Assembly (NCBI GenBank): GCA_025526915.1
Contig: JAHLKH010000149.1
Location: 1-64,000 of the forward strand
Length of the DNA stretch: 64,000 bases
Source of the DNA: Entophlyctis helioformis
Lineage: Eukaryota; Chytridiomycota; Chytridiomycetes; Chytridiales; Chytriomycetaceae
Reading direction: 5' to 3'
Part shown: in pieces, positions 45,801-58,226 of the stretch
Layout: each line of letters opens with the position of its first letter
Position numbering within the stretch: position 1 is the stretch's first letter
Position numbers and translations under genes: made by a program
The notes under the pieces: model-generated
Database searches by the model: none
What the model saw: only the letters and a program-made list of their open reading frames with translations
What the model was told of the DNA's origin: nothing

Positions 45801-46546
45801 ACTCGGGACGACAACCGAGACGCTGTTCAGCGACAGCACGGCGCATACTGCCAGACTCATTCGGTGAGCGCATTGCAGATCAGATCAGGGCTGAGCTGGA
45901 CAGAGCAGGACAGGCCCGTTTGCTGCAGATCGCTGCAGCCAGTGCTGACGCTACCGCATCGAATGGCATGTGTGTGTGTGTGTATGTGTATGTGGTGTGT
46001 GTGTGTGTGTATGTGCACGGACAGCGAGATTGGTGATGCAGCCAGCGCTGGTGGCCGAGAGAGCGCAGCGTCCACTTCCCGGTCCGAGACGATGTGGCAG
46101 ACAAGGCAGTGGTGGCTGCCACAAGAGGCGAGCATGGTAGGTGCTCGTGTGCGCAACCAGCCCGCCAGCGTGCGGCACCTGGCACTCGACACTTGACTCT
46201 GGACACTTGAGGGTGCTTGCGAGAATGCTGCTGACTGACAGCCAACGGGAGCAGCAGGCGGTGTTTCTGGCGCACTTCCCGACACTCAACGCCGTCGGCA
46301 TTGCCCTGATGCTGGCGCAGGAGCGAGATCTGTTCCGATGGCTTGGACAGACGGCAGCGGCCTTGGCCCAAGCGCAGCGGGGCGGGGGCAGTGCGGGCCA
46401 TGGGCAGCCAGGCGGAGGGCCCAGCAAGCAGCAGCGACGACGATGCGCACGGGCAGGTGCGGCAGCGGCTCGACGAGGTGCTTGGCTGGATTGTCGAGCG
46501 CGGGCGGCTGGAGGCGTTTGTCGCGGCACTCGCGTTTGTGCATTGA
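42879..46546 (+). CDS. Probable Zip2/SHOC1-type (XPF-like) meiotic recombination protein; exon structure incomplete
   Basis: Solved exons include 42879-43456, 43530 onward, a segment ending 43983, 44063-44326, 44399-45401 and 45480-about 45863. The C-terminus ends at 46546. Features: MKPLVFFQVHAERFLQVDPR at the start; SSAVDAFLKIRGKTVKAATA; then an XPF-nuclease-like strand/helix pattern (VGVALRFTDIKLILTGLSG, VLRPFDFTPPVQRSLSRLYA); FGERIADQIRAELDRAGQA; and a helix-hairpin-helix-like end, EQQAVFLAHFPTLNAVGIAL. That order fits the SHOC1/ZIP2 family, which works with SPO16 in meiotic crossover formation. The assignment is by pattern only. Frame changes near 43700, 45860 and 46370 have no convincing introns, so short introns, sequence errors or decay are all possible. 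Confidence 0.5.
45969..46015 (+). repeat. (TG)n microsatellite
   Basis: An interrupted TG tract lies between the XPF-like and helix-hairpin-helix-like parts of the meiotic-type gene. It is probably intronic. Confidence 0.9.
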
Positions 46547-46960
46547 CCAGCAGCCGCCAACTCCGACGGCACGTGGACGCGTGGCGTGATGATTGGCTGT
46601 GGCCGCGAAGCTTGTTTTGTGAGCGCTCACGGGATCGCGTGCGGGACGAGTTGCTGGCAGGCGGGCTGGAAGGCAGGCGGGCTGGCCGTGTGCCCGTCCA
46701 CTGCCGACCAGCCACGCACCAACCAACCACGCACCAACCAACCACGCAGCCGCCCGCCTGCACCCGCTTTTATGGCGACGACTTCCCGACTTGCCCGGAC
46801 GTCGTGAATCTGCTGTCCCCGCCCCATCTCGCCCCATCTCGCCCCGCCTCGCTCCAGATCTGCCCGCCCGCTTGCTGCACCACACACGCACTGCTGCACA
46901 GACCCGCCCTCACAACTCCCTCACAGCTCCCTCACGACTCCTGCTCGTTCATCGTCTCGC
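46547..46960. other. Intergenic region before the ATP-grasp-like gene
   Basis: No gene is seen. It holds the short repeat CACGCACCAACCAAC (three units, about 46711-46747) and CCCCGCCCCATCTCGCCCC-type repeats just before the next start (about 46818-46855). It is probably promoter sequence. Confidence 0.5.
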
Positions 46961-47708
46961 ATGGCCTCCTCATCGGCTGCACCCGCTCTTGCAGAGCACA
47001 TCCCCGCCGCTGCTGAGCGCTTGAATGTCGCCTCTGGCACAAACAACCCGTCGCCTCTCCTCTCGCCCGTGCCGCCGTCGCCTGTCGACTCGGTCTCGTC
47101 GTACATGTCGTCCATGTCGTCCGGCACCATCAAGTCGCCCCCGGTCCAGCCGTCATCGTCGTCTCCCTCGACGCCCATCGCCGGCCTCGCATCTGGCCTC
47201 TCCAAAGTCGGTCTTGCACCGTTTGTGCTCGGCGGCGAGCCATCGGCCGCAAAGGAGGGCGACGACAAGGACGTCGACGCCGCCGCTGCTGCCGCGGCCA
47301 AGGCACCCAAGCGTCTCAAGGTTGGCCTGGATGCTCGCATGGTCCACGCCGGCGACTTTGAGGCCGAGCGTCACTTTTATCCCCGAGTCCTCAACGCCAA
47401 CATCCATCCGCTGGTGTCGTCGTTCTTCTCGCTCGGCAATGAGCGCATCCTGGCCCGCTACACCCATCTCAACCCGCAGGTCAACATCGAGGCTCTCAAG
47501 GCTCTCCTCGAGTACAAGCCAAAGTACTTTCAATGGGCTGGTACGTTGCCGCTCGTGTGCGTGTGTGTGTGTGTGTGTCCGTCCGGCTGTGATGTCCGAC
47601 TGTGCATAAACAGTCGGTGGTCATGTGCGTGTGCGTGTGTGTCCAGCACGTTTGGACGGCCGCGCTCTTTCTTCCGCCATGCAGACCGTTTCTCCCCACT
47701 TGCAATGA

Positions 47709-47766
<58 letters not shown>

Positions 47767-49690
47767 ATCGCCCTGCAGCCAAGCACCTTCTCTCCCTTCC
47801 TCTCCCCTCCTCCCGTTGGCGACCCTGTGTTGACTCACTGCACGCTTGTGTTTTTATGCATCTCTTGTGCGCGCTCGGTGGCGACTACCTTGCCCAAAAC
47901 GCGTGTCGCATCGCCCTGGCTCGGTCGCTCGATCATCCAATCAAATGTCCGCCATGGCCCACACAGGCTCGGATCTGTTCAACGTCACCACCGCCGATGG
48001 CCAGCGCCAAATGATCATCGTCGAGACCAACTCGTGCCCCTCGGGCCAAAAGTCCATGCCGCTGCTTTCCGAAATCGGCGAGGAGCATGGCGGCTACGGC
48101 ATTGTCATTGACGCGACCTTCAAGGAGCTCATCAGCCGCGCTGACCGCTCGCTCGGCGAGCTTGCCATTGTGTGCGACAAGAACATGATGGAGGCGTCGG
48201 GCTACGCGGCCGTTCTCGCCGAATCCATGAAGGAGCACGTCTGGCTCGCAGAGTTTTATGTGCAGGACCCTGACCCTCCTATCAAGTGGGTCGATGGCCT
48301 CATGTACTTGCGCGACGAGCAAAAGGGTATGCCAACGCTATCCCCTGCCATCGCCTGCTCCTGTACCCAACATATTTCTCGGTGTGCAGTGTGGCGGCCT
48401 GCAGCCAACCACTGGGCGCTGACTGACCATGAATTGATGCGCATCTAGAATGGCACCCGATCCGCGCTTGCTTCCGCTATGTCACGCAGAAGCCCTGGAA
48501 CAGGTTCCCAATCAACACCAAGACGATTGTGCTCAACAGCGTACGTTTTGCCATGTTGTCTCATCCAAAGCATGTCATTCAGTCATTTGGCCGTCTTTTG
48601 GTGGGACGTTCTGCTCAACTGTTCCATGCGCAGATTGTCTCGTGCCTGGCTGGTGGCCGCAACAAGATGATGGCTGCACGAGCCTACGAGTTCTTCAACT
48701 CTGAGCTGATCGGCACGGGTCTGGCTGTGCGCATGCCCGAAACCATCCGCAACGTCACCAAGAGCGAGATTCCGTTGTGGATTGACTCCATGGGCGGCCA
48801 TGCCGTGCTCAAGGTCCCCTACTCTAATGCTGGTGAGTGTTGCTTGACTGCGGCGAGTCTTGCATTATCCGCGGGCACATCCACTCATCTGCCGTTTCCC
48901 CCTTGGTGCATGCATCCTGCTTCTCTCGACCGCACAGGTCAAGGCGTGTACACCATCACCAAGAAGAAGGAGCTGGAAGAGTTCATGGCCAAGGACCACT
49001 TTTACGACAAGTTCATTGTCCAATCGCTGGTGGGCAATGCGTCGTGGTCGTCCGTGACACGTGCCGGCAAGTTCTACCACGTTGGCACGATCCCAAACAA
49101 GCGCAACCACACGTACGTGAGCGATCTGCGCATGATGGTCGCTGCCAACTCGTCCGGGTTCCGTCCTGTTGCCTGCTACGCCCGCAAGGCCAGAAAACCC
49201 CTGTGCAAGAACCTCGAAGACGAGCCAAACAGTGAGTCTTGCCATCTTGACGTGCACGTGTGTTCTGTGCGGCGTCTCCATTGCCAACGTGCATGCACCT
49301 TTGACGGGGCTGCCACTGACCCCATGCCACTTGCATGACCGGCACCATCCATCCACCAATGCAGCCACGTCATGGGAGATGCTTGGCACAAACCTGTCCG
49401 TCAAGATCGACGACGACAACTGGACAACCGAGGCGCAGCGCCTCCTCCTGATGGACCGCAAGGACTTTAACCAGCTCGGCCTCGGCATCGACGACCTGAT
49501 TGACGCGTACATCCAGACGGTGCTCAGCGTCATTTCGATCGACAAGATGTCCCAGCGCCTGATGAAGGACGCACCACCGCACCTTCCCAAGGACGAGCGG
49601 TTCCCGTGGTACAACGAGAAAGTGTTTGACTTTGAGCTCTTTGAAGCGCTCAACCCCGACCCGGCGCTCCTTGACGAGATTCTCCACTGA
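46961..49690 (+). CDS. Conserved ATP-grasp-like protein of unknown function
   Basis: Exons 46961-47540, 47967-48326, 48449-48540, 48634-48832, 48938-49231 and 49365-49690 give 616 aa. After a Ser/Pro-rich N-terminus of about 110 residues the sequence looks globular and conserved: HFYPRVLNANIHPLVSSFFS, then MIIVETNSCPSGQKSMPLLS, then VLKVPYSNAGQGVYTITKKK. The last resembles the ATP-binding lysine strand plus glycine loop of ATP-grasp enzymes, and is followed by YDKFIVQSLVGNASWSSVTR and HTYVSDLRMMVAANSSGFRP. That order fits an ATP-grasp ligase, but the substrate is unknown. Intron 1 is long (426 nt) and carries a (CTGG)n microsatellite; the others are 93-133 nt. Confidence 0.72.
47709..47766 (+). 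repeat. (CTGG)n tetranucleotide microsatellite in intron 1 of the ATP-grasp-like gene
   Basis: There are about 14 perfect GGCT/CTGG units in a row, one of the purest simple repeats in the window. Confidence 0.95.
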
Positions 49691-50135
49691 TCACGCCGGC
49701 CAGCGAACACGGCCCCCCATAATTCCTTGCCGCGACGTGGACCATCCAGCATGTACATACTCGTCCATCCGTATTCGACGCTCTGGCCCACCCGCTGATG
49801 CCCTTACTCCCACGCATACTCACGCACGCACGCACGCCACGCACGCACGCACGCCACGCACGCCACGCACACACACACACACTCTCTATCTCTCTCTCTC
49901 TTACTTTTTCTTTCTATCCTCTCAAACGAGCCCCACTCATCGACTCGTTCTCATTGCCAATGAACATCTGAATGCTCTGCCAGCACCCAGCCTCTTGTGT
50001 TCCTGCTTCGTCCAGAAACAGCGAGCCATTTCTCGCTCTGTTTGCTCTCCACGGCCCCAGCATCGAACCCCCGAAGCGGCAAACTCGCATAGTTTTTTCT
50101 CTTTCCTGCAAGCATCACCGTCAGCAAGGAGCAGC
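49691..50135. repeat. Intergenic region with CACGCA and CT repeats
   Basis: No gene is seen. CACGCACGCACGC units alternate with CGCCACGCACGC (about 49821-49880), then run into (CA)n and (TCTC)n tracts up to about 49909. The rest, up to the TFIIIC start, shows no feature and should include its promoter. Confidence 0.75.
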
Positions 50136-53100
50136 ATGGAGACATTGCTCGCTGCGTGTGTGGAAGAGGTGACGCTGGAGGGCGAGGACGGTGAGTGTCG
50201 CTATGCTCTGGATGGCTGCCCATCCGCTCGTTGTGTCCGGACTGTGCCCAAGCCGGCAGCCTTGCCGGTGTGCGGCTGCTGGACGAGATTTGTTCCAGCT
50301 TGTACTGGCGTCGCTGCCGCCTCGTGCTGCTCTGGGCGGACAGCCATGGGCAGACGGGCCTCTCGCACAGATGCTTTGCCTGTCGCTGGCCGTGATGATG
50401 CCTGGCCGTGCCTGGCCGTGCCGTGTGCCTTGCATGCCCCGCTGACTGCGCATCATGCCCACCGACAGGCTGCAAAGAGTCACATCTGTGGACCCTCCTT
50501 TCGACCCGTCAGAAGGCGCATGACGCGGCTGTTGGCCAGCCGCTGCAGCCGCGACACACGGCAGCCTTCCCGTTCAACCACGACCTGTTTCTGTTTGCAG
50601 GCGACACGCATCCATCGGACACGGCTGCCGGCAAGGACGCCGCACCATCCAGTAGGTGGCCGCTCAAATGCCGATCGCACTCTGTGCATGCGTTCACGTC
50701 AACCACGTTGCTCATGTTCTTGCCGATTGTTAAAGGTCCCCAGCCAGCCACGACAGCTGCGACAACCACGACAGCCGCCGCCACCACCACGAGAGGTGCC
50801 AATGATAAAGTTATCGACCAGCAAACGCGCAGCTTCCTCTGGAGCCACCTCATGCGCGTCGACGACATCCTGGTCTTTAACGGTCCTCCAACGGCCTCGG
50901 GATCCAAACCTGTGAGGACGATGCTTCCTTGCACCATTCTTCATGTTGGACACGAGCGCTTGCTCACCCTCTGTTCTGGCTGCAGATTGACCGCAGCGTC
51001 CTCTGTCAACTGTCTCTTGTCGAAGCCAGGGAGCGATTTGGCGCTGGCAATATACATCTGGTTGCGACGCTTCATGCACGCAGACAAGCCATGCAGCTGT
51101 CACGAGTAGGTTTCTGCATCCACACTCGGCCGACTCCACCGCACACCTGTCCTGCTGTCGATTGTACGCGACTGCTGACATGGGCTTGTGCCTGCCAATG
51201 CGCTGGCGATGCGCTGTTTGCTATCTAGGCTGTGTTGCACATTTCTGATAACGGCATGGTCTTGCTCAACCTCATCCTCAAAGCGCGCGGTGAAGGCATC
51301 TCCCAATTCCAGATCTCACGAATCCTTGGCAAGGATCCCAGATCCGTGTTTCATCTCGTCAAGTTGCTGCCATGACAAACTTGATGTATGTTCAACGGCC
51401 TACTCCGGCCCATCTCGGTATTGGAGTCTCGTGATGGGCCAAGCTGCTGACCCGGCACATGCGATGACGATCAGCATCCGCATCCCGTGCGTCTATGAAG
51501 GCCAGCGCTCGCAGCTGTGCATCCACATCCGCTTCAAGGCAGTCAGCGGTCCTTACCAAGCGCATCTGAAGAGCATGGGCAACATGGGCAAGATTAATGC
51601 CGGCATGAAGACGGCCGACCTGGTCATTGACGGGAGTCGGGACTCGTCGGATCTCGCCAAGGTCCTGGACACCACACTCGCCAAAATCAAAATCTCGACG
51701 CTCCTTCATGGCTCTCCCAAGCAGCTCATGGCCACGGAAGATATCATGCAAGCTTTGGTATGAGTGCAGTAGCAATGGATTTACTGGCTGGCCCGCAGAG
51801 CGGATCGCCGCTTCCTTGCCTCGTATTGACTTGCACTTGCACCTTGATCTCCATTTCAAACGCACAGTATCTCGACAGATCGGCCAAAATGACACGCAAG
51901 TTCTTCTATCGCATCATCAGCTCCCTCGAAGCGGAAGGCTGCGTAGAGACCGTCAATGTCAAGGACCCGAGCCATACTGGAGTCAAAGGAGGCATGATCC
52001 GTTGCATCCACCTCGTCAAGCCGTATGTCAAAAACAACAAAGCGGCCACCAGAGACAACAGCGAATTAGCCAACCACGACAACCAAGTCCTGGGCGAGGG
52101 CGGTCTGATGATCGATCTGCCTCTTGAAGCCCAGATCTACCGAATCGTTGCACAGGCGGGCGAAAAGGGCGTTCTCATGTCGACAATCCGCCGATCCCTT
52201 GGATACTTTGAGCCCAAGACCATCACCAAGGTCGTCGAAGCACTCTCGTCCAAAGACCGCAATGGCAATACAACAGCGCCGCTCACGAGGATCGCAGAGA
52301 ATGCTCGCAAGGCGCGTCGCATCCGTGTGTTTGCATCGCGTGCTCTCAGCGGGGAAAACGACACGAGCTCGTCGTTGGCCATCCTGGCGGCCGTCGCGGC
52401 AGCCTTCTCGAACTCTCCGCCTGCTCGATCCACGCTCTCGGCCTCGCAGACCATGGACCAAGTTACGGAGCCTCTGATGCCTTCCGATGATGCTGTGGCC
52501 GGCATCGATACTCTGGACGGCCACCAGCACGATGGCCGTGACCCGCATGATGCACCAATGACAGTGCAGGACAACGCGACAACTCTCGATGCTGATGGCC
52601 TTGTTGGAGCATCCGCACATCGCCGCACTCGCCAAACACCAGCGGCCAAACAGGCAGTGTCGATCCGTGACGAGGAGGCAGCGGAGGCTGACGAGGGCGA
52701 TGGTGCTGGCCTCGATACATCCACCGATCAAGCCAACACTCCTCAGTCGGTCGACACCATCTGCAAAACATGCCGCCGCTCTACCAGGACGCCTGGTGTG
52801 TCTGGCGCTGTTGTTGTCCAGTGCTTTGTCTGCCATGACTGCTTTCACGGCAACTGCCGCCCGAAAAAGGTCAAGACAGAGCCCAAAGGACCGTGGTTCT
52901 GCTCGCCAGACTGTCGCGCCAGCTACAGCATTGGCAGAGGCCGCAAGAAGCTGGCTGGGTCTGCTGCGGCCACGCCGTCCAAGTCAGCAAAAGCAGCAGG
53001 CGCGCTCGCTGTACTCGCAAACACGCCTGGAACACCCGCAACTCTTGGATCGCCCTCAACACCTGCACGCGCTCTTGCGATGGCTGGCACAGCGCAGACG

Positions 53101-56100
53101 CCTGTTTCGCAAGGCAGAGTGTCCAAGAAGATCGAGGACGTTGGCAGCGCCACCATGACAGGCTACAAGCGCTCGACAGTCAACTCCAATATTCGCAGAC
53201 AGCTGGTCCTGGACGTTCTCGAGGATTCCCGCTTCTTTGTCGTTGATACCAAAGTCGGCGATCGCCTCCAAGACTACGCTGAAAGCAAGGGCCTCGACCA
53301 TGGCAGCGTTGGTCGAATGGATAAGCGCACCGTGCTACGCGTCGTCGAGAGTCTGGCGGGCGACGGCTTGATCAGAATGCACTCGATCTCGATCCAGCAG
53401 ATCAATGGTGGCATCACAGTCAAAGTCATGGCTATCCATCTTTCAGAGTCCCTCGACAGTCCCATCGTCGCCAACGCCATCCAGTCGATGCACGAATCCA
53501 CACTGCTTGGCCCGCATTTCCGTCCCAAGATTCCTGAGCGAGTCGAAGGCGTCCAAGTCGAGCGGCTGCGTCGCACTGCGGCTGCGCAGCTTGCCGATGC
53601 ATCCGAGCCGTCTGTTGCAGACCACTACACAAGCCTTGCCGAGATGGAGGGCACAGACGGCAGCGAGCTGATCGGCATGGACATCAACTACATTCAGCAA
53701 GATCAGGCTGGCACTTCGGCATCCGATGCTGCGCTTGCGCCGACGCCAGCGAAGGGCCAGGCATCCTCCACTTGGCGCGATATTATGATCGGGTACGGAT
53801 TTCTGGACGCCAAGATGCTGCGTGCACGGCTCTTGTACGAGTGGATCTTTGGCATCAGTGTCGTGTCGCCCGCCCAACACGCGCCATCGGCAGCAAACGC
53901 TGGCGCGGCTGGTGCTGCGTCAGAGAGCGGATCTCTGCAGACGCTGGCTCATCCGGGCGATACAGGCAGCCGTAACGTTGTTCGGACCAACCGATGTGTC
54001 GATGTGTTCCGCCTGATCAGCGAGCTGCCCTTTGATCTGTACCTCAAGTGCGTCGGCCAGAAGAGCGCTTCTCCCGCAATCGACGCTTTTCTCCATAGCC
54101 GCTCGGACTACGCCACAGTCAAAGTCCTGGATCTGCCTATTGACATCAAGGCGAGTATCTTTGGCCATCGCTACCGACGCATTCTTAACGAGCTGCTGGT
54201 CAATCTCTGCAAGCTGGGCCTGGTGCACGCCGCCACGCCACTCGAAACCACAGTCATTCCGCCTGGCTCGTCGATGCCCGTGGTTGTCCCGCAAGGATCG
54301 ATTGATAGCGCGGCAGAGGAGAACTGGTTGGCGGGTGGCAAGATGCCAAGCATGCTGCGTGTCGAGCGCATTGTCAAGCTGTACGATTACTCGGTCACGC
54401 CACCCCTGCCGACGCAGAACATCACCATGCGCACGATGGCGGACGTCAGAGACTACTGGGTGCTTCTCGAGAATCGTTGTCTTGCCCGCGCCACGCACTT
54501 GACCCGCCACCGACGGAGCAGAAAGGCTCTCGAGACAAGTGGCGACGGCGGCAATGGCGGCGAAGACGAGGATGGCAGCAACGGAGACAATGATGAAGAG
54601 AACATTGACGCAGATGGAGATCCCGCCATGGACGATCTGGACAACCCGCGCAGATCAGCAAAGAATTTTCGCCAGCTGCGTCGCCGTAACCTCACGTCCT
54701 CCACCAACAACCCGTCTGGCGAGCATCCGGCAAGTGTGACGCTGGGATCGCCCGCATCAGCCACGAATGCAGAAACCGGCACCGACGAGCAAGGTGCGGT
54801 CATTGAACTCGAAGAGACAAAGCCCAAAGAGCGCTTGCCGTATGCGTTCCTGTTCCATGTGCGCAACTGGAGGTTCAGCGCGCCATACACGGAATTCCAA
54901 AAGAGCAAGCTCAAGAGCTTTGTTAATCGCACTACTGGTGCCACACCTCAGCATAACGATGTGATCTGCCGCAACCTCGCCAAGGAGACCTCGCTGTCGA
55001 TTCCGCGCGTCCGGTACTTTTTCCGAAAGCAAGAAGAGGCCATTCTGGGTCGTCTGAATGTCAAGAAGGCAAAGCAGCATGCGCAAGCCATGGCCAAGTT
55101 TCGGAGTCTGGATATCATTGCTCACCGGCGCAGACTGCAGATGGCTCGCCAGGCTGCAAGCGCATCTCAAGACGGCTTGGGCCACCCTGCTGGCGCAGAG
55201 GCAGAGGCCGCTCGGCTTGACACGGCGATAGTGACCAGCCATCCAAAGGTGCTTGGACTTGCTCCATCGCCACCCTTCCGCAGCCGATCTCGCCAGATTT
55301 GGACAAAGGATGAAGACGAGGATCTAGTCCACGCGTATGTCGTGATTGCCGACCGCCAGCAGCACCAGCGCTTGACTTGGGTGCCTATCAGCAACCTGTA
55401 CGAAGGCGAGAAGCAAGGCGATTCAGCGCGACGCCGCATGCAAGTTCTTCGACGGTCGGCAATGTTCTCTGAGCGGCTGCGAGTTCTTGGGCGGTACTGG
55501 ACCAAGATCTTTCCTCGGGGCCTCCAAGAGGGTCGGTATGATCCCCAGACCGAGAAGCGTACGGTTGATCTGGATATCCGCGGCATGGTGCGCTATTTCC
55601 GAGAATGCATGGCGAACGAAGACCTGCAGCATGGGCCACGCGGACTGGCGACGGTTCATCTCCCAGCCGACCACGCAACGCTGATGAGCAACTTTATCTT
55701 TAGCGATGCACGATCGGACGTCTCTCGCGAGTTCCTGGTGCCTGTTGACGAGGGCCTCGAGATGTGCACCAGCACCCGCATGCGACTCAGTATCATGTAT
55801 GCGCGGGCCATCACCATGGACTGCAACAAGCATGACGAGATATGCGACATGCCTCTCTCTGGCGACTTTAACCTATTCATGGAGCGGCAGTTGGCTGGCA
55901 CAGACATGGGGGACAGACCAGCTGCGCAGTCCTTGTCATCGCAGCCGGCGCCATGGCTCTCGGCCATCATACGCAACAGCCCATCGCAGCAGTCGGCCAT
56001 GGAGTGGTACATTGACCACCACAAGATCCGGGCCGTTGCCAAGATGACTCTGTTGACGCCCGACGCCATCTACAACGCATCACAGGCGTTTTTGATTTAC

Positions 56101-58112
56101 AGCATGTTTTCAAGCGACAAGATCTCGCGTGCGCTGGAGAGCCTCAAGGACGAGCAGACGATTACGCGCACGACAGCGTATCCCGACCACAACCGGCGTG
56201 TTCCTGGCCGGCAGTTTTGGCTGTCGGAAAAGTTCTTGTCTGGCATCTCTGGGCCGCTGCCTTTCCGCATGATTCCAAACGCATTCACCACATGGCAAAA
56301 GCTACGGACGGAACTTGCACGACTGAACCGCGATGCCTCGCTTGCTGCATCTGAATCTGCCGCACAGCCGTCGTCAGCGTCCTTGGCGGTTGCCAAGCCG
56401 ACAGCTGTCTCCCTGGTCATGTCAGGACCATTCTCCGATGGCGCCGTGGTGGCTGTGCTGCTTGGCATGGTTGCCATGGGCAAGCTTCGCGTCAGTCCCG
56501 TGTCGGAGCAGGCCAGTCGCCAGGAGGCCGCAGGAGCAGAGCTTGTGGCATCGGCCGAAAGCGTGCTGCCCATGAACATGGCTTTAGTCAAGGCGGGCGA
56601 GGCAGGCGATCAGCGTCGGTTCCTTCCTGTGCGCATCTCCCTTGCACGTGACGTCAACGGCCAGCTCAAGCGACCTGCTGCTGCTTTGGAGCATTCAAGC
56701 ATGCCAAACAGTGTGGCCCACACACACGCCGCCAACGGTCCTTTGCCTCCCAGCAAGCGTGCACGCCGATCTTCACATGTTGACAATGGTCCTGCAGCCA
56801 TGGCATCTCGCCAAGCCATAAGCGCGACGTCAGCGACACCAGCATCCAACCCGGTCAACGGTCCCCAAGCGAATCAAGGCCAGCCATCCTCGGCCAACAT
56901 CGCTGCGGATGATCACGATGTTCTGATGGCGGTGGATGACGAGCAGGTTGCAGAACAAGCTATTGATCCGTACAACGTGATCCGTCGGGCAGCTGCTGAG
57001 CACCAAGTACTCCACGATCGTCTCGTCCAACTCTACAGCTTTATCAGCTCCGGAAAGGCCCTTGGCAAGACCCCGCGCCAGCTGATGGTAAGCAAAACCT
57101 GTTGGGATCTTTCCTCTCTGTCCCTACTGATACCAAGTGGCAACGGACCGTGATCAAACGTGGGATCAAAAACAGACTCTCCCTGACCCTGATCTTGGAC
57201 GGAATCTTGACCTGCTGCTATCGCTGTCCGTCGCGCCAAACACCATGCTTGTTACCCGGACCGGCTTTACCGAGCACCACTATGTGACATTTGAGCACGC
57301 TTCAGCCTGGCTGATCCAATTGCCGGCAAGGCACGCGAATCGATCATGACAGTCGACCCTGACTTGGTTTCGGGACAGGTCAGACGCCGTCGTCGCCAGG
57401 CAACACTTCCTTCTGATCCAGCCACTTCAGGATCAGCAATGGAGAGCCAAGCCTCCAGCACACCGCAGCCGCTTTCGTTCAGCGGCATTCTCCGGGCAAA
57501 CCTTGGGCACGCTCATGCTGCGGACACTCGGCTTGCCATGGAGTCCCCAAAAACGTTTCCAGCACGACTGTGGTATGGCACCGAGGGAAGTAAGCTCGAC
57601 GGCGTGTTTCTTGCCTGTCTTGAATCGGTGTTGGGGATCATTGTCGAGAAGCCTGGTATTTACGAGGTACGTGGCTGTCAATCCTGGAAGTGGGCACAGC
57701 AGCTGTTCAACAGCTCACTCTTATGCCCTCATTTGCGTTGTGCCAGTCGCGGATCCATCGCGCTGTCAGCCATGTTATGACACGCGTTGAACTGCGCGAG
57801 GCCCTCGAAGAGCTGGTTGCTCGCGGGGCCTGCAGACGCGATCGCTACAAGCTCGGCCGTCCCTTGACTAGCGCCTTTGATGGTCTCTTTTCCCCGACTA
57901 CAACAAGCGAGCATCTTTTGACACCGATCGGTAGGTTGTTGTTTACGTCCTGGTTTATTGCGTGCCACCGCAGCCTTGCAGAGCATGGCTCGACTGACAT
58001 GCTACCCGATCCAACAGACGACAAGTACTTTGGTTCTGACTGTGTATCGGCCTACTTTCCAACAATGGACTGGTTCACAGCAACATCGACGCCGTCTCCC
58101 CTGCGCACTTGA
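50136..58112 (+). CDS. TFIIIC largest subunit (B-block-binding, Tfc3/GTF3C1-like) with embedded PHD finger
   Basis: Exon 1 is 50136-50190 (METLLAACVEEVTLEGEDG). Several small exons follow to about 51757, then a giant exon 51868-57087 and C-terminal exons ending at 58112; the product is over 2,000 aa. Family marks: LSLVEARERFGAGNIHLVAT; the winged-helix B-block motif ARGEGISQFQISRILGKDPR; TRKFFYRIISSLEAEGCVET; AGEKGVLMSTIRRSLGYFEP; WTKDEDEDLVHAYVV; and the C-terminal FTEHHYVTFEHASAWLIQL and RVELREALEELVARGACRRD. TFIIIC binds the B box of tRNA genes and recruits TFIIIB/Pol III. Unusually, a C4HC3 zinc finger (CKTC...CFVCHDCFHGNC...CSPDC, DNA 52762-52913) sits between the winged helices. Joins near 57090-57140 and 57320-57350 are not solved. 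The last two introns (GTACGT, GTAGGT) are clear. Confidence 0.88.
52762..52913 (+). other. PHD-type zinc finger inside the TFIIIC subunit
   Basis: Cys-X2-Cys, X15, Cys-X2-Cys, X4, His-X2-Cys, X14, Cys-X2-Cys spacing reads as a PHD finger. It ends with GPWFCSPDC, where the conserved Trp precedes the last Cys pair. PHD fingers usually read histone H3 tails. Confidence 0.85.
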
Positions 58113-58226
58113 CCCATGCCGACTTTCAGATCTTCCTTTGCACACCGCGCAATCCGGCCTTGGTACCGCGCGCATGTCTGACTGACAGAGGCTGTCCAAT
58201 ACACGAATACATGCCGCTTGTATCCA

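Noticed and set aside
45960..46020. TG-rich reading frame giving a Cys/Val-rich peptide
   Set aside because: It is a translation of a (TG)n microsatellite, most likely intronic.
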